This document shows, one piece after another, positions 27,353 to 38,745 of a stretch of 64,000 nt of DNA. The number at the start of each line of letters is the position of its first letter. The first letter of the stretch is position 1. Source of the DNA: Polytrichum commune. Taxonomy: Eukaryota > Streptophyta > Polytrichopsida > Polytrichales > Polytrichaceae. The position numbers were made by a program, and so were the translations under genes. Location: contig OX485804.1 of the NCBI GenBank assembly GCA_950295325.1, forward strand, positions 32,862,001 through 32,926,000. The letters run 5' to 3'. A model generated the notes under the pieces. That model was not told the origin of the DNA. It worked only from the letters and a program-made list of their open reading frames with translations, and searched no databases.

Positions 27353-27990
27353 CTAGCTTTCATCATCAAAGTCGTTGAAAACTTTTTCATCTCCTGGATG
27401 TAACTCATAAACATTTGATTCACCAATATATGTCATTATAGCCAATGCAATTATTGTCTCTAAGTCTACCATCAAATGATTAGTAAGATCATATGTCCAC
27501 TTGTTGTTAGCCCCTTTTTGATACCAACATAAACCAGTCTCCACGTTTGATGGACGGTCCATCAAGTCAATTGGATCCCTATACTCCACCCACGATTACC
27601 AAACTTCCTCCGCATCCTATAAACTCTCCCAACAAACCAAACCTTAACTCGAGTAGATTTTTTTGGCCTACCTCGTTTTTTCACAGTTTTAACTTCAGGT
27701 GTGTTCAAAATACACACAACACAGTCACAACCAAGCTTTAACAAAATGTCATGGTTTCCAGCACTCAGGAGTTTAGGCTTCATATATAATATGCCAGCTC
27801 TAATTCGAGTCAACCGATCTTTACACAAAGAAGGATTGCCATTCAATTGACTAACAAGTGTACTTTTAAAAATTCTAGACTCCCCTACCATTACATAAGC
27901 CACAGCTGATTTTGCATTTGATAGAGAGGGAATTTCAGAACGAGGCCATGACAATGTCAGGACTTTCGGTGATTCCCACGGCAGCAATAA
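27353..27990 (-). pseudogene. frameshifted plant hypothetical gene remnant
   Basis: Two overlapping minus-strand frames join into one protein-like sequence. The first (27,987 down to 27,562) has EIPSLSNAKSAVAYVMVGES, RIFKSTLVSQLNGNPSL, a basic AT-hook-like KKRGRPKKS and GRVYRMRRKFGN. The second (27,589 down to 27,353) continues with YRDPIDLMDRP, a TYDLTNHLMVDLETII segment and an acidic C-terminus. The switch near 27,585-27,590 is what a one-base deletion would give, because the second frame carries on the sense of the first. The segments feel like a multicopy plant family of unknown function; I cannot name it and cannot confirm that from sequence alone. There is no clear ATG start. It could be a pseudogene, a gene fragment, or a sequencing error in a real gene. 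Confidence 0.45.
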
Positions 27991-29300
27991 CCGCAGGGAC
28001 GCTGAGAAGCGCTGGAAGCAACAGGTGAAAGAAGGAAAAGTAAAGCAGTTGTCGGCAAAAGAAGCAGGCTATGCGAGAAGAGAAAACAAAAACCTTCAGC
28101 GCCCTACAAAAAGAGAAAACAAAAACCTAGGGATGGGAGGGGAAAAGGGTCCTTGTTACTTTGAGCTGAACGAATCATTTCAGAACCCTAATATTGCCTC
28201 TTTCCCCGATATTACCTTGATACCTTGTACATGGTTCATACTACCCTATAAGGTTGCTAACAAAAATCGTTAATCCTAGTTAATCCTAATTTCATCCAAT
28301 ATGAAAACTTATGATGTGTAGTATAATAAAACTACCATACAAGTACAATTATTGTATACTTTTTAAAGGCCTTCCATATATGTACGTAACTATAAATTAT
28401 AACATGTATACTATATGTATACGTAATACGGCAAGGTCCAAATCAATACCCCTCCTGTGCACTCACGTATACTCGTACATGTTTAGTACAGTGCACCCCC
28501 TGAGGTCCAATCACAATGTACCTAATGTCCAACCACAATCTCGTGTAGTAAAAGTGGCTTCAATTGTCTTAAAAAAATTAAAAAATAATAATTAAAAAGA
28601 CCCAAAAATGGTTAAAATAATCAAAGTCAACATGTAAGGTGTCAACTAAGTTTTGGCTTGTCATCCAATTTGGCCAAGTTTAGTAATTCTAACACAAGAT
28701 TGATACGTTGCTCCTCTACATGTGTGCAATGAAAAATAAAATTTGGCAGGTTATGTGACCACGCGACACCTCTTTGTGGTTATTTTAACAAAATACATAA
28801 GCACTATTGTGCTTGTGTAAGTAGTTTGTTCAATCAACACAAGTGTTGTGCTAATTTATGGTTAGTGTTGTAGGTTCCTCCCCGTGCCTAAAGATTTAGG
28901 TTAATGTGTCCTAAATCGTACGTTTTTATTCTTTGCCATGATTCTCAACTTGGATTTCAAACTTATGAATTTTCTTGTATTTGCCAATATGATACTAGAT
29001 TTCAGGAACTGTGAAATGATCCGATCTCCCTATGTTTGAGTGATATGTAACTAGGAGTAGCTCCAAGAAAAATCCCCAAAAAGACATGAAACCGTGCATG
29101 TGTTTAAAAGAGATTGGACTATGTGCTCAAAATATGATAACCATTCTAGGCTCAATAGTCGGCATAGTTGAAGGGAGACCTTCATGACCATTTTAATGAG
29201 CACGAAATTCTTCTTTAGTAATGAACAAGACATGCATAGGAGCTCCTAAAAGACATGAGGAAAATGGCTACGGTTACATGTTGTGATCTTTCGGTTTTGC
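27991..29300. other. intergenic
   Basis: AT-rich, with one dispersed repeat copy (R1, about 29,045-29,200, listed separately). The reading frame of the upstream gene remnant stays open for some tens of codons to about 28,060 on the minus strand, but without an ATG I trust. Otherwise nothing supportable. Confidence 0.45.
29045..29200 (+). repeat. dispersed repeat family R1, copy 3
   Basis: Has the family blocks AGCTCCAAGAA, AAAAAGACATG, TTTAAAAGAGATTGGACTAT, GATAACCATTCTAGGCTCAA and GGCATAGTTG in order. One of the better preserved copies. Confidence 0.7.
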
Positions 29301-29307
29301 ATCATGT

Positions 29308-30260
29308 TTTGGAAGAATATTCCACAGATTCCTCTAGAACGGTCGGTAATTCTCCGGAAGCCTTGAACTTCAACCGGTTATTTCACAAACTCAACCGGTT
29401 CATCTGTAACTAGCAGCCGGTTCTCCCCGTTCATTGAACCGGTTCAAAGTCGAGACTTCAGGAATGTTACCAAACGATTCAGAGGAATGTACAGAATATT
29501 CCTCAACTTCACTAAACAAAAACCACAAGATGTCCACATGTAACCGGCCGGTTGGTCTTGGAAGCACCAGGATCTCGACCACTTATCGTAGACATGCTAC
29601 TGACCGTGCAGCACCACTTACCGTGCATGTCATGATACTCCACCATGCCACTTACCGTGTACTTTTAATCTCAGCCGTCAAATTATATCACATGCAATCT
29701 CAACCGTCCGATGTCTCTCAAACTCAATCATGACCGCGCCGATGACCTAAAACATCACTGTCAACTCACACTCATCATGGAGTTTCCTTCAGTCAAATCA
29801 CATAGCAAGGTGTAGATGTAGCAATTTGATGAAGATGAAAAGAGCAGACCTTGCCAGGGCCAAAAAAGAAGCAAAAATTCAACAACAACTTGAGAAGAAA
29901 ATGGCTACACAAGTCAAAAGGACAATATCAAAACCTCATCAATTTCCTATGCCTACAAAGAAGAGGGCAACATTTGTAGCTCCTTTAGTGAAACCTAACA
30001 TGCACGGTTAGTGAATGGCACATTGATCACACATTGATGCATATAGTTGTGAACTTGATTGTAGAAAGGTTACAACTTTTCAAATACAATTGTCATTTCA
30101 TTTTACCACAATACTCTCATCTCATTTACTAATTACAAATTTTTAAAAAAAATTAAAAAAGGTTTAACCCACCTTGTGGAAAACCATTTGAAACCCAAAT
30201 ATGCACGGTTAGTAGCATGTCTACGATATGCCCTAAACATCTCCCCAGACACTGCTTGGG
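29308..30260. repeat. composite inverted-repeat region rich in ACCGGTT
   Basis: A left arm (about 29,308-29,360) is repeated as an imperfect inverse at about 29,455-29,507. A second inverted pair, with arms containing CGTAGACATGCTACT, lies at about 29,585-29,610 and 30,201-30,227. Many CCGGTT strings occur between. Part of this block is repeated in direct orientation at about 33,760-34,030. The 61-codon lysine-rich frame at 29,826-30,011 has no recognised family. Probably a decayed foldback or long-TIR DNA element. Confidence 0.5.
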
Positions 30261-30309
30261 AGTGAGCACCTCTAAGAAACTTGTATATACAGCACCAGCA
30301 TATACACAC

Positions 30310-30970
30310 CTATGTTCGGGGAAAACCGATGGCTAGTTCATTATCAGCCGATGGATTTCCCCTCATGGCTGGTCCAAATATCCAGCCATCGGATGGCAAT
30401 CCGACCGTAATTTCAATCCTCCGGAAATTAGTCGATGGACCAGAAAATGTCCCGGAAATGTAACCGATTCTTCTTGTGAGTTACTGGCTTTCAGCCGGAA
30501 GCATCCAGAGCGCTATTTGTTTGGGGCATCTGATGATGCACTTGAGGAAGTACCCTAAACCTTAAACTTTTTGAATTATGCAACCTTTCCATGACCAAAT
30601 CCAATTGCTTCTATGAAGAATTGGGGGACCCTTGGCCTTCAAGCGGTGAAGGCATTGCTAGGTTTAATTCCTGCCAAGGATATTAACTCTTCAAATTTAA
30701 AGTTTTGAACATGCCTTTCTTTTCACTTATTAAATATTTTGTAGTAAGAAATGATTTCTAATAACTTTTCATACATTTTTAAAACAATTAGTGCCGATAT
30801 GAATTCCATTTAATCGGATATTGGCCAATGAAAATATGAAAATATAGGCAATTGGCCGATTGATTTTACAAAAGACCGGCTCTTGCCGATGTAAATTGGA
30901 AAAAAATCCGACCCTTCGTAGCAACTACCGGCAATTAGCCACTAAGGCTTCAAAAACTTCCCAAACTCTG
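30310..30970. mobile_element. hAT-type non-autonomous element, copy A (661 bp)
   Basis: Ends read CTATGTTCGGG and, inverted, CAGAGTTTGGG. Flanks are ATACACAC (30,302-30,309) and ACACACAC (30,971-30,978), a 7/8 match suited to the 8-bp duplication of hAT elements. It is the reverse complement of the element at 52,863-53,522, more than 90% identical by eye; a 70-base stretch compared directly was identical. No transposase is encoded. Confidence 0.85.
30621..30679 (+). other. tRNA-like fragment inside hAT element A
   Basis: Contains TGGCCTTCAAGCGGTGAAGG, similar to a tRNA D-arm/A-box, and about 12 bases later AGGTTTAATTCCTGCC, similar to a T-arm/B-box. Ends CCTTGGC and GCCAAGG can pair. The space between is too short for an anticodon arm, so it is not a working tRNA gene. 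Copy B carries the same segment on the other strand at about 53,153-53,210. Confidence 0.4.
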
Positions 30971-30984
30971 ACACACACACACAT

Positions 30985-31022
<38 letters not shown>
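30971..31022. repeat. microsatellite (AC)n then (AGAT)n
   Basis: An AC run (30,971-30,982) is followed by about nine AGAT units up to 31,022, immediately next to the right end of hAT element A. Confidence 0.9.
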
Positions 31023-31029
31023 CGATATG

Positions 31030-32900
31030 TTTATTTTGATTCTCAAGGTAAGCATCTCGCTGCTTCTTACAGCAGCTTTCTGAGGCACCTGAGAGAGAGC
31101 GTGCAGCAGGCTAGGGAAGTGACATTCCACAAACGTACACCTACATTACATTACAATACAAAACAAACAAACAGACACGTGGACGAGGTGGTAGTTTGAA
31201 TGATTCCGATCGAGGGGGATTAATAAGAATGAGAGGTGTTATTCAATTCATACATTAATTCGTAGTTATATGTATTTTTGAGTGACAGAGACCGGTGAAC
31301 AACAAACATTTAGTTCTTGAATGCACCGGTCGGCAGATCGAAATCCGGGCCTTTGTCTCCATTAATTGCCTGGACTGCGGTCGGCCCGCATGCATCGGGA
31401 AGCCCACCCTAAGTAAGTTAGTGTTGTGGTGTCATAAAAGTGACGCAACGTACTTTGGCTTTATGTGGCCGGTCTTCTTCATCGAGCGCTTAGATTTCAT
31501 GTATATATATGCTTGGCAAGCCTTGTTGTTAAGGAATGGCGATCAACAAGAACATGGCCGTTATGAAGAGATGGTCGGAGTTTGGACTAGTATGTGCTCA
31601 AGTGATCAACACGATTTGGTTTAGGGTCTATGTGATCGGCTCAAAGAGAGAGAAAGAAAGAAAGGAATCTTCACTTTGACTTCTTATAACTTTTTGCACC
31701 TCGACTATGATTCTAGCGTTCGTTGGTTTTATATGGTCACTTTTTCTTGACTAAATGCCTATACGTAAATGGTATAGGCAAACTTAAGGCTTGTTGTTAT
31801 GTATAATGACCAACAAAACGTGTCTGTTACAATGAGATCGTTTGAGTCTATAATTTGTGTGCACAAAGGATTGACACCATTGGGAGGGTCTATGTGATTG
31901 GTTCAAGGAAAAAGAAGCGAGTCTTCACATTGAATAAACTATTATATCTTTTGCACCTCAACTTTGATTCTGAAACTTGAAATGGTGATCTGGGTGATCC
32001 GCGATTGCTGATGGGGTGTGACCATTAATCCCTATATGATCTAATAGCCAAACTTGCTTGTGAAGTCGGAAGTGTCCCACAATTGGGAGGGCTAATGTGA
32101 TCACTTAAAGAGGAAAAAGATAAAGCTTTACTTTGACCTCTTACACAGTTTGCACCTCAACTTTGATTATGTAACTTGAGATGTTGATGCACGTGGTTCA
32201 CACCTGCTAACTAAATGAGACTATTCCCGATCCCATAATGAATACCTTATGTATCATCAAGGTGAAGATTCCATTTCTTCTTGAATGATCATATAGTTCA
32301 AAGTGAAGATTATTTTTGTCTTTGAATGATCACATACGCCCTCCCACATACTATATAATGTTTCACTATTGAAGGTCTAAAAGCATTTATGCATTTTGTG
32401 CACATAGCCCAACGCACCATGCCTTTTTGGTGTCTAGTCTTAATTACAAGCCTTGCCATACACCGAGAATATCCCACTCAAAAGTTTACTTGTCCGATAA
32501 AGAAGAGTGACCACATAAGGTCAACATACCATGTGTGCTCCGAACGTATAGTTTATGCATGGAGTGCCGACCTATCTCGCAGACTTGAATATCTTGTCTT
32601 GTTCATTTTTTTGTTATGAAGTTATTCTATAACTTTGTTGAAATATTTCAAATTTTGGGGTCGTGTGGCGTGGTTGTGTGCATCCCAAAGAGTTGCCTTG
32701 CTCTTTGCTTCAAACTATGATGACCTTGTATGTTTTTTGGCAATGAAATCAATTTTGTACATTTCATTTACTACAACATGGATGGAACATGTTTCTTCAT
32801 ATAGTATTGTACAAGATGGTTAGCGTATCCTAATTGAAGCCATGGCCACTTTCCTCATAATTTTTGGAGCTCTCAAAATATCTTACTCATCATCAAAGTG
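31030..32900. repeat. diverged tandem-like repeat, about three units
   Basis: The string GCACCTCAACTTTGATT, or a one- or two-base variant, occurs at 31,696, 31,953 and 32,152. Each is preceded by a TCTATGTGATC- or TAATGTGATC-like block and a CTTCACTTTGA-like block. Spacing is uneven (257 and 199 bp), so the units have lost or gained sequence. No gene is recognised. The rest of the interval is featureless AT-rich DNA. Confidence 0.5.
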
Positions 32901-32916
32901 AAGATTTCCATGTTCA

Positions 32917-33524
32917 TTGGGAGCAAGCACGGTCAAGTATGCAAAAAGAAAGTGCTTTGGTATACTAAAATCACTAATATCTTGGTCAAACACCTAAAAG
33001 TAGTTAGTAGAGTGTTGTTTAAATTGGATTTATTTTTCGTGGCAACCTCTTTGTTGTGTTAGATACTCAAATATAGAATATCAAGATGAGATCTTCAAAA
33101 ATTATCATTAAAAATGATGCTAAAAAAGTAATGGCTAAATTTGGTTTTGGACATAGACTTCATGACCTTAAATATTTTGAAGTTGGGATTTTTTTTTCTT
33201 CAATTTCCTTGAATTCATTATAAATTTAAGGGCACTATCACAAAAAATTGTAGGAAAACATCAATTTATAGTTATTTTATCATATTTTAGACAAATTTTA
33301 GACAATCATGTGTTCAATATCACCTACTCGCGCACTACTTGCACCATCTTCTACAATACATAGACCTTTTTGGAATTTGTTTTTGTCAACACACAATGCT
33401 TGGCTTTGTAGATCAACGTGTTTTAAAAATGTTTATGATTTTTTCCTTCACAAAATTCAAAGTCAGTATATAGTTTTGAATCAGTTTCACTTAAACCTAT
33501 CTACTTGACCATGCTCGCACCCCA
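32917..33524. mobile_element. TIR element T2, copy 1 (about 608 bp)
   Basis: Left end TTGGGAGCAAGCACGGTCAA has an imperfect inverse at the right end (TACTTGACCATGCTCGCACC). The internal sequence is homologous throughout to 42,069-42,684, including shared strings ACTCAAATATAGAATA and CACACAATGCTTGGCTTTGT. No target duplication could be seen, and there is no coding capacity. Superfamily undetermined. Confidence 0.75.
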
Positions 33525-33529
33525 TTACA

Positions 33530-33680
33530 TGGTCATATAGGTCCCCCCCAACCATGTTGATTATTGAACCTAGAAAAGTTATCATTCCTTGAGCACATAG
33601 TCCAATCTCTTTGCAAACACATATCTTATTGGTATCCGTTCTTGGAGCCACACCTAACAACTTACCACTCAAATATAGGC
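33530..33680 (-). repeat. dispersed repeat family R1, copy 4 (reverse)
   Basis: Read on the minus strand, the blocks appear in the usual order: a CCTATATTTGAG start, TTAGGTGTGGCTCCAAGAAC, a GAGATTGGACTATGTGCTCA core and a final GGACCTATATGACC. It abuts the right end of a 0.61 kb TIR element (32,917-33,524). Confidence 0.7.
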
Positions 33681-33759
33681 GTCCGGTGAACACAAGTAAC
33701 CAAATTACTTGGCACATCTACCTTATAATTGCTAAGCTGCAACGTCCCATTCCTGGCTC

Positions 33760-34030
33760 AATGAACGCGGTGAACCGGCCAGCTGCTGGCTAGTTACAGA
33801 TGAACTGGTCGAGTATGAGAAATAACCAGTTGAAGTTCAAGACTTCAGGAGAATTACCGATCGTTTTAGAGGAATCTGCAGAAGAATATACCCCAATTCA
33901 ATCAAGAAAAACCAAACAATGTCAACATGTAACCGCTTCGACTTGGGAAACACTCGATCTCGACCGATGATGCCCAAAAATCGATGATGCCCAAAACAAA
34001 AATCTCCCCGGACACTGTCCCCGCTATCCC
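33760..34030 (+). repeat. second copy of the ACCGGTT-rich repeat
   Basis: Shares with 29,400-29,560 the ordered blocks GACTTCAGGA, TACC...CGATT/GTTTTAGAGGAAT, AAAAACCA and TGTCAACATGTAACCG in direct orientation. Its right end (ATCTCCCCGGACACTGTCCC) resembles 30,240-30,252. Diverged and non-coding. Confidence 0.5.
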
Positions 34031-34039
34031 ATCCCATCA

Positions 34040-35668
34040 CCGTTTCCAGAGCGAGCAGTACAGACCTACGACCGACCGGAACTGAGGAATTCTAAATACT
34101 TCTGCCACCCGGGCCCAGTCACGGGGCACACCCACTGACAGGGCGAAAGGGACTCAAAGTGCTCAGGGTACTGCTCGCATCGTGATGGGAAAAGCGGGTC
34201 TGATTCGCTGCACATGGACTACACACCTTCCTTTTGGAGCTACAAACAGCCCAATTATTCTGCGCAACAGGGGTGATGATATGCACTGCACTAAAGGATC
34301 GCGTGGGTGGGGCAGAGCTAGAAAACAAGAGAAGATTGGGCCTCATGATTGTGATGAATGACATGAAATTGCAGTGTGTGTTAATGTGAAGTTGTAGCAG
34401 CAATTTACTGTGAATTTGATCCAGATGTACAAATTCCACCCACGCCTTAACAGCAGGAAGGTATGAGATGTACCAATTTGCTGCAACCTATATTGTTGGA
34501 ACCTCTGGGCTGCACAGATTTTTAAAGTTCATGACCTCCAATGCTGCTGCTGCGTAGTTGTGCCCGAACTTAACTTAAATTGCTGAGTCCTGCTCAGGAT
34601 TAGACTAGATCGTCATATCAATTTTAGATTGAGCTTTTAGCATACATGCAACGGTTTGGGACAGTATAGCAAAGGAATACGACAAGAAACAGTGGCTCCC
34701 AAGGAATTGTGTGTACCTGTATGACAAGGTTGCTGCGGTGTCGCAATATGGTGATGAAGTTATTCTCAACCTTACAAATTTTAAATCAAATGACCTCCTG
34801 GTTTCGGGTGTTTACATTATCTACATATCAAGCTATGAAGGGCGCGAGACAACCAGGAAAGTTGGAGACGGTGCACAATGAGCGAAAGAGAACAACCACG
34901 ATTAACAGGAGCAATGTCCATATACAAACGCAGCTATGATTGAAAAACTTTGATTATCTGACAATGGGAAACACACATGGAGAAACAGATATAAGCGGAA
35001 TCTCATAATACATGTATTACGTGCAAGTAGTGCGCGCTTCATCAGAAAAGAAACTATCTCCATGCCTTAGTCCAGGCATAACTTGCTTTCTTTCTGCTGC
35101 ACAACAACAGTAAAGAGAGTCAGAAAAACTGGATTCAACATTGTTTTCAATGATGTCATGAGCTTTGGATTGCAGAAATTGTGTCACCATGTGATTGGAG
35201 GATTATAGACTTCAACTCACTAACAATCCCAAAGCTACACATGTACAGCGTCAGATGTAGGTATAGGCATAACTAAAAGCACTTACCAGAATGACCTTCA
35301 AAACCCGCTTGACGAGGTTCATAGGTCGACAGGTATAATGAAAGTGTCTTCCTTGAATTTTCCTCCCTTGTCAACCTATGTGGGGGGGGGCTTCACACCG
35401 TAGGTCTTCCTCACTATCTGATGATGACGAAAGTTACATGAGGTTCCTCCAGAGTCAAGGGACAATCTCTTTGTTCACATGCTGTTCCCATATGTAAATT
35501 GCTCAGCGAGATTGGGACAAACTAAAACTGGGAAAAAAGGGTTTATGGGTCCAAACTAGTTAAATGCGTGTGTCCACTTGATCACTTTACGCAGTTGCAA
35601 GTGTATCAACATTTTGTGTAGGAGTCCCAATTAATATCTCAGTAAAAGTTGGCTTTGCCATGAGTCGA
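34040..35668. other. intergenic, PIN 3' side
   Basis: Downstream flank of PIN; part must be its 3' UTR, but the poly(A) site cannot be fixed. It contains a 9-base G run at 35,382-35,390. The minus-strand frame at 34,119-34,439 has no recognised motif. Confidence 0.45.
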
Positions 35669-38600
35669 CTACAGACCAAGTAGTATGTAGTACAGGAGTG
35701 TAATAGGCAGCGACACAAGCATTCCAAAGATCACCCTGCAATTGACCACTCACAATCATTAATTTCTTTACTAAGAAGCCTGGACCACTACAGCACAAGG
35801 CTTTCAGTTTCCCAATTGCACAGTAATCCAATATAAATATAAATACCATCTTATTATGTGTAACTCTGAATGCAGACAGAGATTAGGTGCTTACGCTGTA
35901 CTCAGAATTTCTGGGTGCACGTTGTACTCCTTTGCAAACACGAAAGGCACAATGCCTTGTGGTAGAGCAGCCTGCAGGAAAAACAGAGCATCCGTGCCTT
36001 CAAAACCTCTACCAGAGCTTGGAAAAATGTAATCAAATAAGAATGGTGCCTTCAAATGAGAAAGTGCTTATGGAAAAAATCTACCTGCACAATTGACACG
36101 TGAAGAGGCACGCCACGAAGGCCCACTGTATATGATGCAGCAGCAAACAAAGCTGGACCTACAAGGAATCGGAGAATCATCCCATACACTGCCAGTTTTG
36201 TCCCACAAACAATGATGCGGTCCTGCAATCCCATGAAAAGTCCTGTCACATGACACAACGTAGGTGTGAATGAAGGCGTGCAACTGGAAGGTAAGAATTG
36301 ACAACATGCTGTATGTACGGAATATCGTTGAGTAAGCAAAAGGAAGACATTAAAATAACACGTTTATGAAAATTGGGACCAGATGGTTTTCAAAGTGTTT
36401 TCCTTGAAATTGGCATCGATTAAGTCTAGATAAAAGAGCACGTACCAAGACTGAACATAGCCATCCCAAGACCTGCGTCTGACAGGATATGCACGGAATT
36501 GTGCATAATCAGTGGCATGTCAAAGTGCCATCTGCATTCAACAGCACCAGTCAGAGTAAAGCAGAATTGCTGAAAATTGAGAAGCTGTAGGAATTTCGCA
36601 ACAAAAACAGCCAAACTCTTGAATCACCAACTCTAAGGTAATGCAGTGAACAGATAACAGAAAAGTGTGGATCGTTCTTGATTACGTCCTCCAAGAACAA
36701 ATAGATTTTACGCATCTACCTGTATGCAATCAGCGACCAGACCAGTCCACATATACTGGAGTAAGTATTTGGGTTCCGCATGAGCTTCCGGAACGTCATG
36801 ACAGAGATGAGCTTAATCATAACAGTAGAAGGTGGCATGTGTGTCTTTGCTCCATCTTCTGGTAGTTTTGGTGTCAGTGCAGCTGTTGATGTGGAACCAA
36901 ACTTATTGTCCAATCTTGGGCCGTCCTTGTCGATATCCTCAACTTTGAAGTCCTGCCTGTTTCCAAAACTGAAATCCTCACGTACATAATCGTCATACGG
37001 ACGCGGCGGCCTTGGGTCTGGACCTCCACCTGCCGACAATAAATGGAAACTACAAAATTGTGGAGTCTGATTTCAACCAACAACATTTGCAGTCAATTCA
37101 AGAAGAGCGATGCTTCAATAGCGTACAAAGCAGCAGGAATATCTGGACAAATATCATTGTCCACTAATCTAGACTTCCCACCTCAAACGCATTTCGAAAA
37201 GAGAAGACCAAAACAAACACACGGGAAATATAATCGTGGAAACGGAATGATCCACCCACCTGCTGTGTTTGCACGATCTGATTGAGGATGGAGAAGCATA
37301 CGGACTTCCTTGGGATCAAAATCCGCCGGCACAGGATCATTGCCACCAAAGACATGCAACCCAGCTTCAGTAACAGGGGATGCATTTGCGCTCCATACAA
37401 ACATATGAAGCTCCTTTGCATCTTCATCAGACTTCGGAGAAGCTCTTGGATCTCTGATTGTCTTTGTGATTTGTGAGGCCCGCGGAGAGAACACAGGATT
37501 CACAACCTGGGTGTTCACAGCAGCCCCTGTGGATGGCGTAGTAGTAGTGCCATGGCCATTCCCATTCCCATTCCCACCACCAGCAGTGGCAGCATTAGTA
37601 GTAGTGGTGGCGGCTGGATTGTTGCCACCTGGAAATATGGTGCGGCCATCAGGACCCATGCCTGGAGCTCCACCAAGAGTACCAAGTGGGTCTTGAGCAG
37701 CTGATGACCTAGGCATGAACATGCGATTTCCTGCACCATTCCGGTACACAGGTGGAGCAAACCGAGGAGAGTTCATATTCACCGCTCTGGGATACGCATG
37801 CAGGTCCTTGGAATTTTCTTCGTTGAAATTGGATGTGCGCGGCGTTGGCCCCCGGGATGATTGCAAAGAGTAAACCTCGGAAGCAGTGAAATTGGAGTGC
37901 CTGTGGGGGCTCCTCTGCGACATCATGGAGTAGAATTCGTTGTGGTTGAAGTTGGATTCTCGCGGAGTCAGGTTGACTGAGGAATGCATGGAGTAAATCT
38001 CGGCCCCTGTGAGATTTGAGGGTCGTGGAGTGAGAGCCTTGGATGATGGCATGGATGCCAAGCCATACGAGCGGCCAGAGTGGATGGTGGAGTGCATGCC
38101 TGGAGACCGAGAGGACACAGACCTTCGCACTTTGACATGGAGTTTGCCATCATCTCCGAACTCTGCTTCCGTGAGCACAGGTTGCCTGCCATCCAACGAC
38201 ATGACATCCGAGTCCACCTTGAAGGAGGCGATGGATCCTGCATTCTCTGGGAACTGCTCTGTGATGAGAATCTTGGCAGCCCGGTACTCGTACATGATGA
38301 GTAACAATGTGTACCATATGATGCACTGCAACACCACCGCTTGCACTGTGAGACTCCCAGGGCCGGAACCGTACATAGCAGCGAGAAGGGGAGTTCCCAT
38401 CACCAGCGTGTTGGGGATGGTGCTCAACACAAATATGGTGATCATCCAATCCAGGCTACCCCACTTGGAGAATCGCACCCAAATTCCCAGACAGAAAAGC
38501 ACGAACACTTTGGACACCACATCTGCCGCTATGAACCGGAAGTTCATTGTGTATGGGTCGTTACCGGATATGAACTGAAAGGATAGCAAAGGGACGGCAA

Positions 38601-38745
38601 AAATGGACACGAATCTGTTGATTCCTCCACACTGTTGGGGTGTGAGGATTCCCCACCACTTCACCGACCCATAGGCCAGGATCATGGCCACGTACAGAGG
38701 CACCACCGCACTGAGCACACTGTAGAGGTCACTGCCGTTTATCAT
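35669..38745 (-). CDS. PIN: PIN auxin efflux carrier (6 exons, canonical long type)
   Basis: PIN proteins export auxin (indole-3-acetic acid) from cells, usually at polarised plasma-membrane domains. Exons in transcript order: 38745-37260, 37029-36720, 36531-36446, 36242-36085, 35971-35895, 35735-35669. All have GT/AG borders and phases add up to 2,184 nt, 727 residues. The N-terminal bundle (about 1-165) has [17 protein letters not shown], the IPNT crossover at 110-113 and [21 protein letters not shown] hydrophilic loop (about 166-560) carries MSLDGRQP, TPRxSN kinase motifs at 239, 260 and 301, a Gly/Asn/Thr-rich stretch (about 379-405) and [13 protein letters not shown]. The C-terminal bundle has NPNTYSS (581-587), [33 protein letters not shown], and ends ILLGL. 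The ATG at 38,745 gives the family start MINGSDLY; the open frame upstream offers only GTG. The long loop marks a plasma-membrane type. Confidence 0.95.
37827..38030 (-). repeat. phospho-motif repeat in PIN loop
   Basis: Residues 239-306 form a 20/21-residue periodic array. TPRxSN starts at 239, 260 and 301, and a degenerate PHRHSN sits at 280. Each is followed by an (E/D)xYSM-like segment. TPRxS sites are the known targets of PINOID/AGC kinases, which control PIN polarity and activity in Arabidopsis. The same layout is known in land-plant PINs. Confidence 0.85.

Noticed and set aside
30621-30679. Functional tRNA gene
   Set aside because: The anticodon arm is missing and the total length is too short. 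Reported only as a tRNA-like fragment.
34119-34439. 106-codon minus-strand frame downstream of PIN
   Set aside because: No recognised motif, and not linked to PIN exons; the PIN stop codon is at 35,669.
38009-38578. 189-codon frame on the plus strand
   Set aside because: Antisense shadow of PIN exon 1; no known domain.
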